From Bactericera cockerelli (Eukaryota; Arthropoda; Insecta; Hemiptera; Triozidae), in contig CM044955.1 in assembly GCA_024516035.1 (NCBI GenBank), positions 41,202,556-41,266,555 on the forward strand: 64,000 nt of DNA. Direction: 5' to 3'. The position numbers and the translations under genes were made by a program. A model generated the notes under the pieces. That model saw only the letters and a program-made list of their open reading frames with translations, was not told the DNA's origin and made no database searches. Shown piece by piece: positions 48,101 through 54,867 of the stretch. Positions within the stretch are counted from its first letter, which is position 1. Each line of letters begins with the position of its first letter.

Positions 48101-50193
48101 ATTTTATACTAAATCACTTGTATATCCAAAAACACATAACCGATTTTCTTCAAATTTGTTTTATATGCTATAATACCATTTTTCCTACACTCTAGATTCT
48201 ACAAAAAAAAAAATATTTTGGCAAATCGTAGACCTTATTTTTGTCCTTTTTGTTCAATATTTTTCATACAGAATTTCATCAAAATCAGCAAAAATACCGT
48301 TCACGAGACATAAGCGTTTAAGTAAAAAGGTAGTGGTCAGGCGCATAATCTCTATCACCAAGAACTGCTAGTGCGATGTTGATGAATTTAAAATAGGACC
48401 TTCTATAATGCGTCTCTTATGTGTACAAATTTTTGTCAAAATCCGTTTAGTAGTTTCTGAGATTTGCACGTTCCAAGGACACAACAGACCAATGTATTTA
48501 ACAGACCGACAGACAGACACAAAACCAAAGTTGCTCAGGAGGTTACGAAACGTCGTTGAAATCGGTGTTTAAAAATGTTGAAATCAGAATCAGAAGAACA
48601 TAACTTTTTTTTAAAATATACAAAAGCAAACACAATACTTCCTATATCTAATATTAGAAATAGATTTTACATGTTAAAATACATGAATATTAAGATTTTT
48701 CTTCTCCATTTGAATATGACGCACGCCAGTTCGCTCCCAAGCTGAAATTTACATGTTTGGGAGCGAACTGGTATAGAAAAAGGTAAAATGGAGCGAACTG
48801 GCGATCTCCCTTTGAATAAGGCCCAAACTTTTTCCCTACCTCAAACTTATCCCAGATGTGGTACTTCTCAACGTACTGGCCTTGTAAGGCATGATGCTCC
48901 TCACAGTAGCGCATCCGAGTCAGCCTAGTACACCCCACGTAGTCACATTCATGGAGTCGCCCGTCCGAACGAAACTGGGTGACTAACCAGTCCAGATGGT
49001 CTTGGAGGTAGAGTAATATGTAGTTAGCCATCGCTAGCTCTTTCTAATAGTCCCTCTGGTATTCCTTCACTGGTTGATCTTACTAAGAAATTCGATGTGC
49101 GTTTTTATGTGTCTGATGTGTTAAATGTGTAATTTTGAGTGTTTGTTCGTGTGTGTAATGAAATTTGTTGTGTGTGTTGTTTTGTGTTGTGTGTGCTGTG
49201 TTTGAGTCTTTGTGTCTGTGGGGAACTTGGTGTGAATTGTGAGAGCATGGCTCGGTAAAGATTTTCTTCCTTCAATGTGAGCCAGCTATAAATATAAAAT
49301 TCAAATACTAGCTCACAACTACTTGCATTTGAGACGATTTCTTTTTGTTTAATTAAATAATAGACAACACATTCGCTTGCAGAACCTGTGTATTTCTTTG
49401 AACCTCCGAATCGTGCTTTCGCTTCTCGCCTTGAGAAATTTCGGTGTATTGAGTGAGACTCGCCAGATTTTCTCTCGGGTTGACTGAATTTTGTCCTATT
49501 CACTACTATTTATTACATTATTTTTGTACTCTTGGTATGTTTTTTTATAGTATTAACAGGTAATATTATTTCTTTTCAATATGACATTAGAAGTCTCTCC
49601 ATCTAACTAACTAAATGAGGAAAAAACACGCGTCATAATGCTCACTATTATTCGCCATCCATCTCTTCCATCGAAGTCGAATGATGAAACCTTCACTCAA
49701 GTAGTCAAGTCGGAATTTCTACCAATCACAGCGCACTATTACCCGACTTGAGAGACAGTCGTCTGGCTTATGTTTGTTTTAATCCATTTTATAATTTGAC
49801 CCTTTGTATGCCATGAAATGGTAAATTTTTACTCCCGTTCACAGATATATGCAAGAAACCTTACCACAGGAAATCCGTCCTGATTGCTCATCTCCAGTGG
49901 CACAAAGGCGTGAAAAAGTTCGCCTGTGAATATTGCTCTGCCAGATTCAGCCAGAGGATATCCTGTCGGGTCCATATGCTAGGGCATAGAGGTGAGGGCG
50001 GAGGGTTCTGTCAGGCCTGTCGTGGGCTTTTTATTCCTGTCAAAGAGAGAATGGATACTTTTTTTATAAAATATATTTATTGAGTTCAATGAGTTTAATA
50101 CTTGTGGAAATGAGATGGGGTGAAGTTATTAGACTTTTGCATTTGGTATCTCTGAAAAACCAATACAACTTTTGAACATGTTCATTGTATATT

Positions 50194-50227
<34 letters not shown>

Positions 50228-53200
50228 GAATTAATTTTATTGCAAAATAGGATTTACAATCCTATTTTGCTTGGTAAAATAACCTATTATTAAGACCTAT
50301 GCTTATTAATTTCCAAAGGAGTGAGCAAAAAAGAAGGTCTTAAAGTAATTGCAAAAAATATAGTTATTGCTGACCAATAAATAATATTTTTTTCATCATC
50401 ATCATAGGGTGGCGTCATTGTGAACGATGGTAGCCAGACAGTGAAGGAATGACTCAGCACATCTACCACTGTCTTTACAAGGAGACTAATCATTGACAAG
50501 GGCCCTCAGAACCAAGCCAATGTTAGTATATTCCGTGTTTATAGTCCCCCAGCCAGACCTTTTATATAGCTTACCAAAAGTTGCCTTTAAATTGCAGGTG
50601 AATTCAAATACGAGTGTGCAGTGTGCCCCAAAAAGTATCCCACTCAAGCAAAGCTAAACTTTCATGTGAAATCTCACGAGGAAGGATCCTTGACATGTGT
50701 TCATTGTAACAAGAAATTCACCACCAAGCAATACCTGCGCCAGCATCTGAATATACATCAGGTAATCCATGTATGTCTGTTTTTTTTTTTTTTTTTTTTT
50801 TTAAAGCTTAATTAGGAGGACAAAGTACAATGGTAACAGTATAAAATTAAGAAGAAAAAAAAACAAACAAATGACAAAATAAATAAGTAAAAAAGAAAAT
50901 AACAATAATGTCCTACCTAAAGGGCGGGGTTTTTGCCTGTGGCAATCTCTTCCACCCAACCCTTTTAATTTGTTATGTTTTGTTCATATTATAAAAAAAG
51001 CACCCTATTAACGAGCACTGTCAGCTAGAAGTATACGTTACTACTTCCAGCTGAAAATGTTCTATTTGTCCATCTGGAAAGATTCACCAAACACCTGGAA
51101 CTCCTGCTGTAATACAACTTGAAAGTAACCCTGCTTTGAACTGGATCCACCTGTATTCCAGGTAGATATTAACCTGGATTTTTCCACTGAATTCCAGTGG
51201 ACGATTGAAATAAAAAAGTTGCTATGATCTAAAATAGTTCACCTTTCTATAACAGTCATCTAATTGGGTTATAAAGCCACTCCCTCAATCCCCTGTGTTT
51301 TCAAAAGAATCCCTCAGAAGTATTACGCCACTACTAAACTCGCTACTACTAAACAGCAACTCTCGCATTTGCATTTCAGAAGATCAGTGGCCGCGTGACA
51401 TGCGAGGACTGTGGGGCGGATTTCAAATCTCACAAGGCCCGGCTCTCGCACAAGCAGAGGTCTCACCCCATCGCGCTACACGACTGCTCCTACTGCTCGC
51501 ACGCCTTCACTTCCAGTGCGCTGCTCAGCAAACATGTGGCCCGTCTGCACTCGGCCTCACGACCGTGAGTATTATTAACAACAGTGTGACCTGGCTGTGA
51601 GAGAAACCTGAATAGAAAAAATACCAGGTCAAGTACCTCTAGGAAAAATGATTTCTTTATAAGGAAAACCTGGATATAAGAGGTTCGACTGTATTTTGTT
51701 TTAAATAAAAAGTCCATAAAAGCCATCTCTGTGAGTTAAGGGTACGATCAAGGTACAAAAAATAGTCAAGTACATTACTAGTCGTTCTTTTTTTTTCAAT
51801 CGATATTGATACCTTTTTTGGTAGCTATTACTATACTTTCTGATACTGCTTACTTAATTGTACTGCTTGCTCTCATTCAGGAGCTACCCGTGTGTCCAGT
51901 GCCCCAAAGTGTTCCTTTCGAAAGCCATCCTCACGCAGCATGCCCAGTCCAACCACAACCCAGACTCCAGCGTCAAGGTGAAGGCCTACCAGTGCACGCT
52001 CTGCAGCAAGAAGTATTCCTTCCAGAGCAAGCTCAGTGCGCACATGAAGACGCATGCCCAGGTGAGAGCTTGAAGGTCGATTCACACACATCCGTGACGT
52101 GACAGTGCCGTGACCGGTCCGTGATTCTACCGGCCGTGAACCCAAAGTGATTTCTATTCACACTGGTCAGTGCTCCAACCGTGCAGTAACAGTGGAAACA
52201 CTGGTAAAAATTGTGAAAACACCGGTAATTACGGAGAAACACTGGTAAAATCAAAAATCACGGCCGTGAAAATTGAAAAATATCGTCCGTAAGTAATTCC
52301 GGATCACGTTACGAGCACTGTCACTGTCACTTGCCGGGTGAGTGGGAATAGGGCCCTTCAAATTCCTACAAGAATCTTATTTCCTTCGCCGGAAGAATCA
52401 CGGACCGGTCACGGCACTATCACGTCACGGATGTGTGTGAATCGACTTTTAACATTGTTTAATAAAAATATTAAATCTCATAAAAAAGTTAAAGTTATCA
52501 TATTTGTGTTGATCACTTTCGTGATATCACAACTACTCACACTCGCTTTACTAAATCTACGCTGAAACCGGGACTTGAACCACCGACCTCCAGGTTACAT
52601 GTCTGCCGCCTTCTCGATCAAGCTACTGAGGTAATAATTCTAATAAGGACAAAGCATAAAGCTATTAAGTCCAGAACATATCGACGAACAGAGGCTTGAA
52701 ATAGATAGAGAAGCTAAAGTCCTAACGATGGTTGAGAATGCCGTAAGCATTAGCACTGCTCTTGATCAAGTTTTGTTTTAATTTCAATTTATTTGTAAAT
52801 ATTCTATGTACTTCATTGTAAATAAAACTTGGTCGATCATGTTTCATAATAATAATGTTTGGTCCCACATCAAATCACTCAGATAAATACTGTGGACCAG
52901 GACAAGCTGGGAATAGTTGTGTGTAACAATTCTCTAGAAGTTGAAAGATAAATAATATAGTGAAACTTTTATATACTGACCTGGTTAATGACCAATAGAA
53001 CAATTCGGCATATGTCACATTACTACAACAACATATTGACATCAGTAGCTGTTTCTATTCGACGGTGAAATATTGCTACCTTTCTGCATCGTGTATATTG
53101 TGTTCTATGTATATTGTGCAGTGTGTACTCTACGCTCTACGAAATTGGTGTCTGAACTAACTTGTAAAATTGAAAGTGACCCCTAATCCGTGAAATTACC

Positions 53201-53484
53201 ATTATTATGTAGTCACACTCTCAAATAAATTGAAAATCCATTAATTGGTCGAGATCGAATCTACTTGTTTGTCTACCAACCTAGCACTACCAATTTTATG
53301 TCAAGGAGAGTTTTATTTGCTTCCAGCATCACGAAGGTTCGAATTATATCATTTTTTATTCACTTTCTTTCAGACGCCATCTATAGCTTGTCCCATCTGT
53401 GGAAAGCTTTTCTACCGGAAGGATGTTATGAAGAAGCACCAGGCTACCCATCTAGCTCGCAGTGTGTCCCAAGCTACTTCATGA
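36068..53484 (+). CDS. C2H2 zinc-finger protein with long disordered N-terminal region
   Basis: Coding exons with GT-AG borders: 36068-36166, 36876-38380 (with one frame break near 37250), 38743-39063, 40396-42017, 42269-42490, 42882-42957, 43488-43598, 49845-49991, 50598-50761, 51380-51564, 51881-52061 and 53374-53484. All phases agree once the frame break is handled, giving about 1,570 residues. The first 1,200 or so residues are acidic, low complexity and repeat-bearing. The last 370 hold ten C2H2 fingers of the form CxxCx12HxxxH or close variants. A nuclear, DNA-binding role is the family expectation; target and partners are unknown. The start codon is the first ATG of an exon open upstream (TTT CGA AAA ATG), so an earlier coding exon is possible. 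I do not recognise an ortholog. Confidence 0.85.
36876..38380 (+). CDS. Zinc-finger gene exon 2, repeat-bearing, with a frame break
   Basis: Frame 1 runs to a stop at 37269-37271; the continuing frame is open from 37255 to the donor at 38381 (364 codons from 37288). Removal of a 43-nt GT-AG segment, 37245-37287, restores the frame exactly, as would deletion of one A in 37253-37256. The second part has eight copies of a 19-25-residue unit built around FI[KR]xM[IL][TS] (e.g. DFIRAMITGE, DFIKKMLTSD, DFIKEIISG). The composition is rich in D, E, K, N and S. Confidence 0.8.
38743..39063 (+). CDS. Zinc-finger gene exon 3
   Basis: It starts SCERAEYSKYDSESLKTPKP, which echoes CSKNDESKPNFNYTESLKTP in exon 2 and points to an internal duplication. 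Later SLYEDNNKYDD and SLYEDAAKAK repeat. The downstream intron contains a 5S SINE and DNA repeat R. Confidence 0.8.
39181..39422 (-). mobile_element. 5S-derived SINE in a zinc-finger gene intron
   Basis: On the minus strand: AATACACCAGTTTTCG, TTAAGCAACATCCAGCGATG, GACTTGGATGGGTGACTACT, then the central domain to GGGTAAAACCCC and GTTGAAAGTGAC. The 3' end is cut short. Confidence 0.85.
39448..40089 (+). mobile_element. DNA repeat R, most complete copy
   Basis: Starts ACTTTCCTTATCCTATAATA and ends with GGATAAGGAAAGT plus CGTGTGATGTTTACACCAGA, so there are short inverted ends of about 13 bp. The interior has a GTCTGT tract, CCGCAAGATGTGGCCGC-type palindromes and GGCCCCAATTTACCGGTATT. Other copies: 25350-25538 with 27745-28080, and 31446-31702. 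It is probably a non-autonomous DNA element; class not determined. Confidence 0.7.
40396..42017 (+). CDS. Zinc-finger gene exon 4: Tyr/Asn/His/Glu-rich low-complexity region
   Basis: A single 1,622-nt open exon. It has a run of six-residue units around YExN/YGHNENY (near residues 70-110 of the exon) and very high Y, N, H, Q and S content with few hydrophobics. Such composition resembles prion-like or condensate-prone regions of nuclear proteins; this is inference from composition. Confidence 0.85.
42269..42490 (+). CDS. Zinc-finger gene exon 5
   Basis: NRLSKQSAKKRFPADLSSSL gives a basic patch that could be a nuclear localisation signal. GDLKALLACSYYTEEMPGL follows. Codon use here is noticeably richer in G and C than in exons 2-4, as in the finger exons. 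Confidence 0.82.
42575..42812 (+). repeat. Dispersed repeat S in a zinc-finger gene intron
   Basis: TCGTAACCTCTTGAGCAACT, GCGCAAATCTTGGAAACTAC and AGACCTCGCGCCTGACC are colinear with the minus strand of 48310-48555. Confidence 0.65.
42882..42957 (+). CDS. Zinc-finger gene exon 6
   Basis: This 76-nt exon encodes KSKKPKSQLEISRDQGHRVA, a second basic patch. Acceptor CTTCCAG and donor GTAATT; phases fit both neighbours. Confidence 0.75.
43198..43392 (+). mobile_element. tRNA-derived SINE, family T4
   Basis: GGTTAATGTGTCGTGTTGGT and GTGGGTTTGAAACCCAGC form the tRNA-like head. ACATGACAAGTTATCC and GGGCTTACTGATGAATAAAT match the minus-strand copy at 56975-57175. Confidence 0.72.
43488..43598 (+). 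CDS. Zinc-finger gene exon 7: finger 1
   Basis: Finger 1 is CEFCGQMFMTKHSLKYHHTT-LH. The exon ends with FVC plus one base, so finger 2 is split between its first two cysteines by the 6.2-kb intron. Confidence 0.85.
44319..44555 (-). CDS. Copy A exon 2
   Basis: Begins NDPSMAKNEVAKTELILRDR and ends LRQKRGA-stop. The ending differs from copy B (RQKEDDEE), the main coding difference in this exon. Confidence 0.85.
   Translation of the reverse strand, partial: NDPSMAKNEVAKTELILRDRYEYLFNMQPDPAHTHWKDFLVTQITAEDIEEIMRYARDQNEGRNIPYWEEKLRQKRGA
44319..45629 (-). CDS. Small conserved protein, copy A, nested in the zinc-finger gene intron
   Basis: Two exons, 45438-45629 (64 codons) and 44319-44555 (78 codons plus stop), give 142 residues. 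Exon 1 starts MANFMFHYLKDHLDWLATQF and contains CDYVGCSVQTRLRYCEEHHA, a C-x4-C-x8-C-x3-H arrangement that could bind a metal. Exon 2 has KTELILRDRYEYLFNMQPDP, HWKDFLVTQITAEDIEEIMR and IPYWEEKLRQK. I do not recognise the family. The cysteine spacing loosely recalls half of the C3Hc3H domain of KANSL2/INO80D, but the rest does not. The strong match to copy B, with intact frames and identical intron position, shows both are real genes. Confidence 0.85.
44561..44752 (-). mobile_element. LINE family A tail in the copy A intron
   Basis: On the minus strand GGGTTGGGTGGAAGAAATTG runs to an A-rich end with AAT repeats. AAGGATTA flanks both sides (near 44559 and 44756), a target duplication. Copy B lacks this insertion but has another from the same family a few bases away. 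Confidence 0.8.
44795..44912 (+). mobile_element. T2 SINE, internally deleted, shared by both gene copies
   Basis: CGTGGCCGAGTGGGTAGTGC then directly GTGAAGGAGGCTCTTAGAG: the body is missing. Copy B has the fuller version at 47644-47890. Confidence 0.75.
44925..45070 (+). mobile_element. T3 SINE in the copy A intron
   Basis: CAGTGGCTTGATCGATAAGG, GTCGATGGTTCGAGTTTC and GTGATATCACATTGTG; the matching copy in gene B is at 47921-48045, so it predates the gene duplication. Confidence 0.78.
45438..45629 (-). CDS. Copy A exon 1
   Basis: 64 codons from ATG at 45629 to WDKFK, donor GTAGGG. The 5' flank (TCCCTCTGTATTCCTTCACT on the plus strand) is duplicated in copy B, so the promoter was copied too. 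Confidence 0.85.
45984..46206 (+). mobile_element. 5S-derived SINE, absent from the paralogous site
   Basis: GTCAGCGTCGATGGCGCGTT, CACTGAAGTTAAGTAACGTCC, then CAACCCAGGCTGGGTGAAG and GCGAATGGAGGGTAACATCC. The flanks CCCTTAATAG and GCGTTAAATAG are the target duplication. The paralogous stretch near 49350 shows the empty site (GTTTAATTAAATAATAG). Confidence 0.85.
46412..46450 (+). mobile_element. Solo terminus of foldback element B
   Basis: CAGTATGTTTCGGAAAGGTG followed by CCACCCCCTCGAACTTTTG is the outer 39 bp of element B alone, joined directly to foldback element C. Confidence 0.7.
46455..46968. mobile_element. Foldback element C, copy 1
   Basis: CTCAAAAGAATAAGTGATAA, AATTGATTTCTCTTTAAATTT and TTGTTGAACGGCAATAAAAA on the left are mirrored on the right, ending AACCATGAAGTGGTGTTTTT. 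The left tip is lost at the junction with the element B end. The loop is near 46680. The second copy is at 54868-55767. Confidence 0.8.
47139..47375 (-). CDS. Copy B exon 2
   Basis: Begins NYSMENEVAKTELILRDRYE; acceptor CCTTCCAG is identical to copy A. 78 codons and a stop. Confidence 0.85.
   Translation of the reverse strand, partial: NYSMENEVAKTELILRDRYEYLFNMQPDPAHTHWKDFLVTQITAEDIEEIMRYARDQNEGRNIPYWEEKLRQKEDDEE
47139..49031 (-). CDS. Small conserved protein, copy B, nested in the zinc-finger gene intron
   Basis: Exons 48840-49031 and 47139-47375 have exactly the lengths and phases of copy A and give 142 residues. Exon 1 starts MANYILLYLQDHLDWLVTQF and keeps all three cysteines and the histidines (CDYVGCTRLTRMRYCEEHHA). 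Exon 2 is almost identical to copy A but ends RQKEDDEE. Replacements are concentrated in exon 1 and at the C-terminus, so exon 2 is more constrained or was homogenised. Function unknown; see copy A. Confidence 0.85.
47428..47618 (+). mobile_element. LINE family A tail in the copy B intron, opposite orientation to copy A
   Basis: GGGTTGGGTGGAAGAGATTG to AATAAAGAGTTTC and a run of 18 A. It lies beside ATACAATCAC, about 10 bp from the copy A insertion point, but points the other way. Confidence 0.82.
47644..47890 (+). mobile_element. T2 SINE in the copy B intron
   Basis: CTTGGCCGAGTGGGTAGCGC, GGGTTTGAATCCCGGCTGGG, CACTCATACCTCGTC, AGTAACGACCAATGGTGGC and GGAGACTCTTAGAGATGCTG give the full family order. 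Confidence 0.82.
47921..48045 (+). mobile_element. T3 SINE in the copy B intron
   Basis: GAGCTTGATCGATAAGGCGG to GTGATATCACATCGTG; the B-box region is partly lost compared with copy A. Confidence 0.75.
48230..48660 (-). repeat. Dispersed repeat S in the copy B intron
   Basis: On the minus strand it matches 42575-42812 (TCGTAACCTCCTGAGCAACT, GTGCAAATCTCAGAAACTAC). The right end CAAACACAATACTTCC with CTAATATTAGA recurs at 63959-63998. Confidence 0.65.
48700..48820. repeat. Hairpin insert in the copy B intron
   Basis: GCCAGTTCGCTCCCAA pairs with TTGGGAGCGAACTGG about 45 bp on; a third GGAGCGAACTGGCG follows. Copy A lacks it, so it arrived after duplication. Confidence 0.65.
48840..49031 (-). 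CDS. Copy B exon 1
   Basis: 64 codons ending WDKFE, donor GTAGGG at the same position as copy A. Just downstream in the intron lies a hairpin insert (48700-48820) that copy A lacks. Confidence 0.85.
49845..49991 (+). CDS. Zinc-finger gene exon 8: fingers 2 and 3
   Basis: Joined to exon 7 it gives FVCHICKKPYHRKSVLIAHL-QWH and CEYCSARFSQRISCRVHMLG-H. Phase 1 is restored exactly, which supports the long splice. Confidence 0.85.
50041..50597 (+). other. Zinc-finger gene intron with poly-T run
   Basis: A 30-base T run at about 50194-50224 is the only notable element; nothing else recognised. Confidence 0.5.
50598..50761 (+). CDS. Zinc-finger gene exon 9: fingers 4 and 5
   Basis: CAVCPKKYPTQAKLNFHVKS-H and CVHCNKKFTTKQYLRQHLNI-H. 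The donor is GTAATC, close to a LINE tail at 50778. Confidence 0.88.
50778..50962 (-). mobile_element. LINE family A tail in a zinc-finger gene intron
   Basis: On the minus strand GGGTTGGGTGGAAGAGATTG to an A-rich end; the poly-A (T on the plus strand) begins about 17 bp from the donor of exon 9. Confidence 0.8.
51380..51564 (+). CDS. Zinc-finger gene exon 10: fingers 6 and 7
   Basis: CEDCGADFKSHKARLSHKQR-SH and CSYCSHAFTSSALLSKHVAR-LH, each with four residues between the final histidines. The exon is GC-rich compared with its surroundings. Confidence 0.88.
51881..52061 (+). CDS. Zinc-finger gene exon 11: fingers 8 and 9
   Basis: CVQCPKVFLSKAILTQHAQS-NH and CTLCSKKYSFQSKLSAHMKT-H. The donor GTGAGA at 52062 is followed after about 10 bp by a foldback MITE. 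Confidence 0.88.
52072..52451. mobile_element. Foldback MITE beside a splice donor
   Basis: AAGGTCGATTCACACACATC, then CCGTGACGTGACAGTGCCGT, is mirrored by ACGGCACTATCACGTCACGG and GTGTGTGAATCGACTTTT. The arms are about 60 bp with a GTG/CAC-rich interior. It starts about 10 bp after the donor of exon 11. Confidence 0.85.
52492..52634 (-). mobile_element. tRNA-derived SINE, family T3
   Basis: On the minus strand AGTAGCTTGATCGAGAAGGC, GGTCGGTGGTTCAAGTCCC and GTGATATCACGAAAGTG; close to family consensus. Confidence 0.8.
52727..52852 (+). mobile_element. LINE 3' tail, family B
   Basis: GAGAATGCCGTAAGCATTAG to AATAAAACTTG and an AAT-rich end, matching 416-549. Confidence 0.65.
53374..53484 (+). 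CDS. Zinc-finger gene exon 12: finger 10 and stop
   Basis: CPICGKLFYRKDVMKKHQAT-H, then LARSVSQATS and TGA at 53482-53484. The 3' UTR begins with a 36-bp minisatellite. Confidence 0.87.
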   Translation, partial: TPSIACPICGKLFYRKDVMKKHQATHLARSVSQATS

Positions 53485-53515
53485 GAGAGACAGGAAACAG
53501 CGAGTAGATCGACAG

Positions 53516-53750
53516 TCTAGCTGGCGAACTACAGCTAAGTGTAGACCAGCAGTCTGGCTGGTGGACTAAAAATGGAATAGACCAGCAGTCTGGCTGATGA
53601 ACTGAAAATGGAATAGACCAGCAGTCTGGCTGGTGAACTAAAGATGAAATAGACCAGTCGTCTGGTTGATTAACTGAAAATTAAGTAGACCAGCAGTCTG
53701 GCTGGTGAACTGAAAATGGAGTAGACTAGCAATCTGACCGGACAACTATT
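53516..53750 (+). repeat. 36-bp minisatellite in the zinc-finger gene 3' UTR
   Basis: Units start at 53516, 53553, 53589, 53625, 53661, 53697 and 53733, with the core TCTGGCTGGTGAACTGAAAA and AATAGACCAGCAG. The period is 36 bp after a first 37-bp unit. Units are contiguous without spacers. Confidence 0.92.
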
Positions 53751-54734
53751 GTGAAAGAGTAGTCACTAGTGGAAAGAGCCAATCCAAACAGATTATTCAG
53801 CTCAGAGCATTCGGATCCTTTCTTTTATGTTGTCATCTTCAGAAGGTAAGTTTTTTTTTATTATTTTGGTTGATTACACTTAAATATGGTTACAATTAAA
53901 ATTTAAATTAGTCAATTTTTTTGTAGAGCATGGCATTTATGATCAGATAAGATTATTTTGTATCAAGTAGAAAAAGCATGTCTTCGATCAAACACCTCAG
54001 CCGAGGTGTGAAGAACGCCTATACAAAGAAAGAGACAGCCCGGCAGAGTGTAAGGTTACGGAAAACATAGTTCCCATGCATTTCATGTACTTTCAGCCAG
54101 CGAAAAGTGCAACATGAATTTCAAAAATCGCAATTTTTATTGCAGAAATGGGTCTACGTTGAAAAATAAGTTGATTTGAATCTTTGTTTGACTTCCTAGG
54201 CCACCGGGAACCCTAATTTTGAGATCCCCCAACAATCGTGAAAGACATGAAAAAATTCATAATTTTTTTTTCCGTTTTTTTTTTTTCATACGGATCCTTT
54301 GAGACCCGACTTCGTGTCTTTAACTTGGCACTGAAGATTAAGTGACGTGTCTAAAGTGATCAAGATATAATGGAGATGAGCCCGGACCAAAAAAAAATTC
54401 TAAATTATAAGCGGGCGGCCCATTTGGGCGGCCTCGGGTTTTGGGAGCCCAAATCGGGAATTGAAGAATAGTACTAATCTTAAGTGGTATCAAATGAAAG
54501 ATCTTGATAAGCAGATACCAAATTTATTGATTTTATTCCTTCATCCGGTCCACTGGGTGGCACCTGGTGGCCTTTTCATTTTCTTTGACGGGTAGGTACC
54601 TTCGAATCCTTAGCTTAGTGGTCAGATCTTGGCCAGTATGTATTTTTCGAGATGACCTCGCTCTCTCTCCGCAAAATTTTAATGTTTAAGTTTCCAAGTA
54701 TTAATTTAGTTAATTTTCCGTCCGTTTCATTAGA
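53751..54734. other. Probable 3' UTR and intergenic stretch
   Basis: No clear AATAAA can be assigned to the zinc-finger gene. GC-richer blocks at 54,180-54,600 may be an unrecognised repeat; nothing else supported. Confidence 0.35.
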
Positions 54735-54862
54735 AGATAACTTTGTCTATTGGTAGCATGCTCGACCTGCCACCCAGTCAGCATGGGTTCGAATCCTGGC
54801 GGGGACGAAATTTTTTAGCTCTATATTTTCAATTTGGGCTTAACGTTGTTTTGTTTTTCCGA
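54735..54862 (+). mobile_element. tRNA-derived short SINE, family T7
   Basis: TTTGTCTATTGGTAGCATGC and GGGTTCGAATCCTGGCGGGG are box A and B regions of a tRNA-like head. A T-rich body with GGGCTTAACGTTGTTTTG follows, ending at the foldback element. Confidence 0.6.
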
Positions 54863-54867
54863 TCTTT

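Larger units (their letters stand above)
44240..49555. repeat. Tandem segmental duplication containing the nested gene
   Basis: Unit A (about 44240-46405) and unit B (about 47090-49555) match through the gene, its intron SINEs, its GT-rich upstream stretch (near 45770 and 49170) and a far flank (ACACATTCGCTTGCAGAACC at about 46230 and 49365). Between them lie element B and C pieces. Confidence 0.8.

Noticed and set aside
53516..53750. CRISPR-like 36-bp repeat array
   Set aside because: Units are contiguous with no spacers and the genome is eukaryotic; it is a minisatellite.
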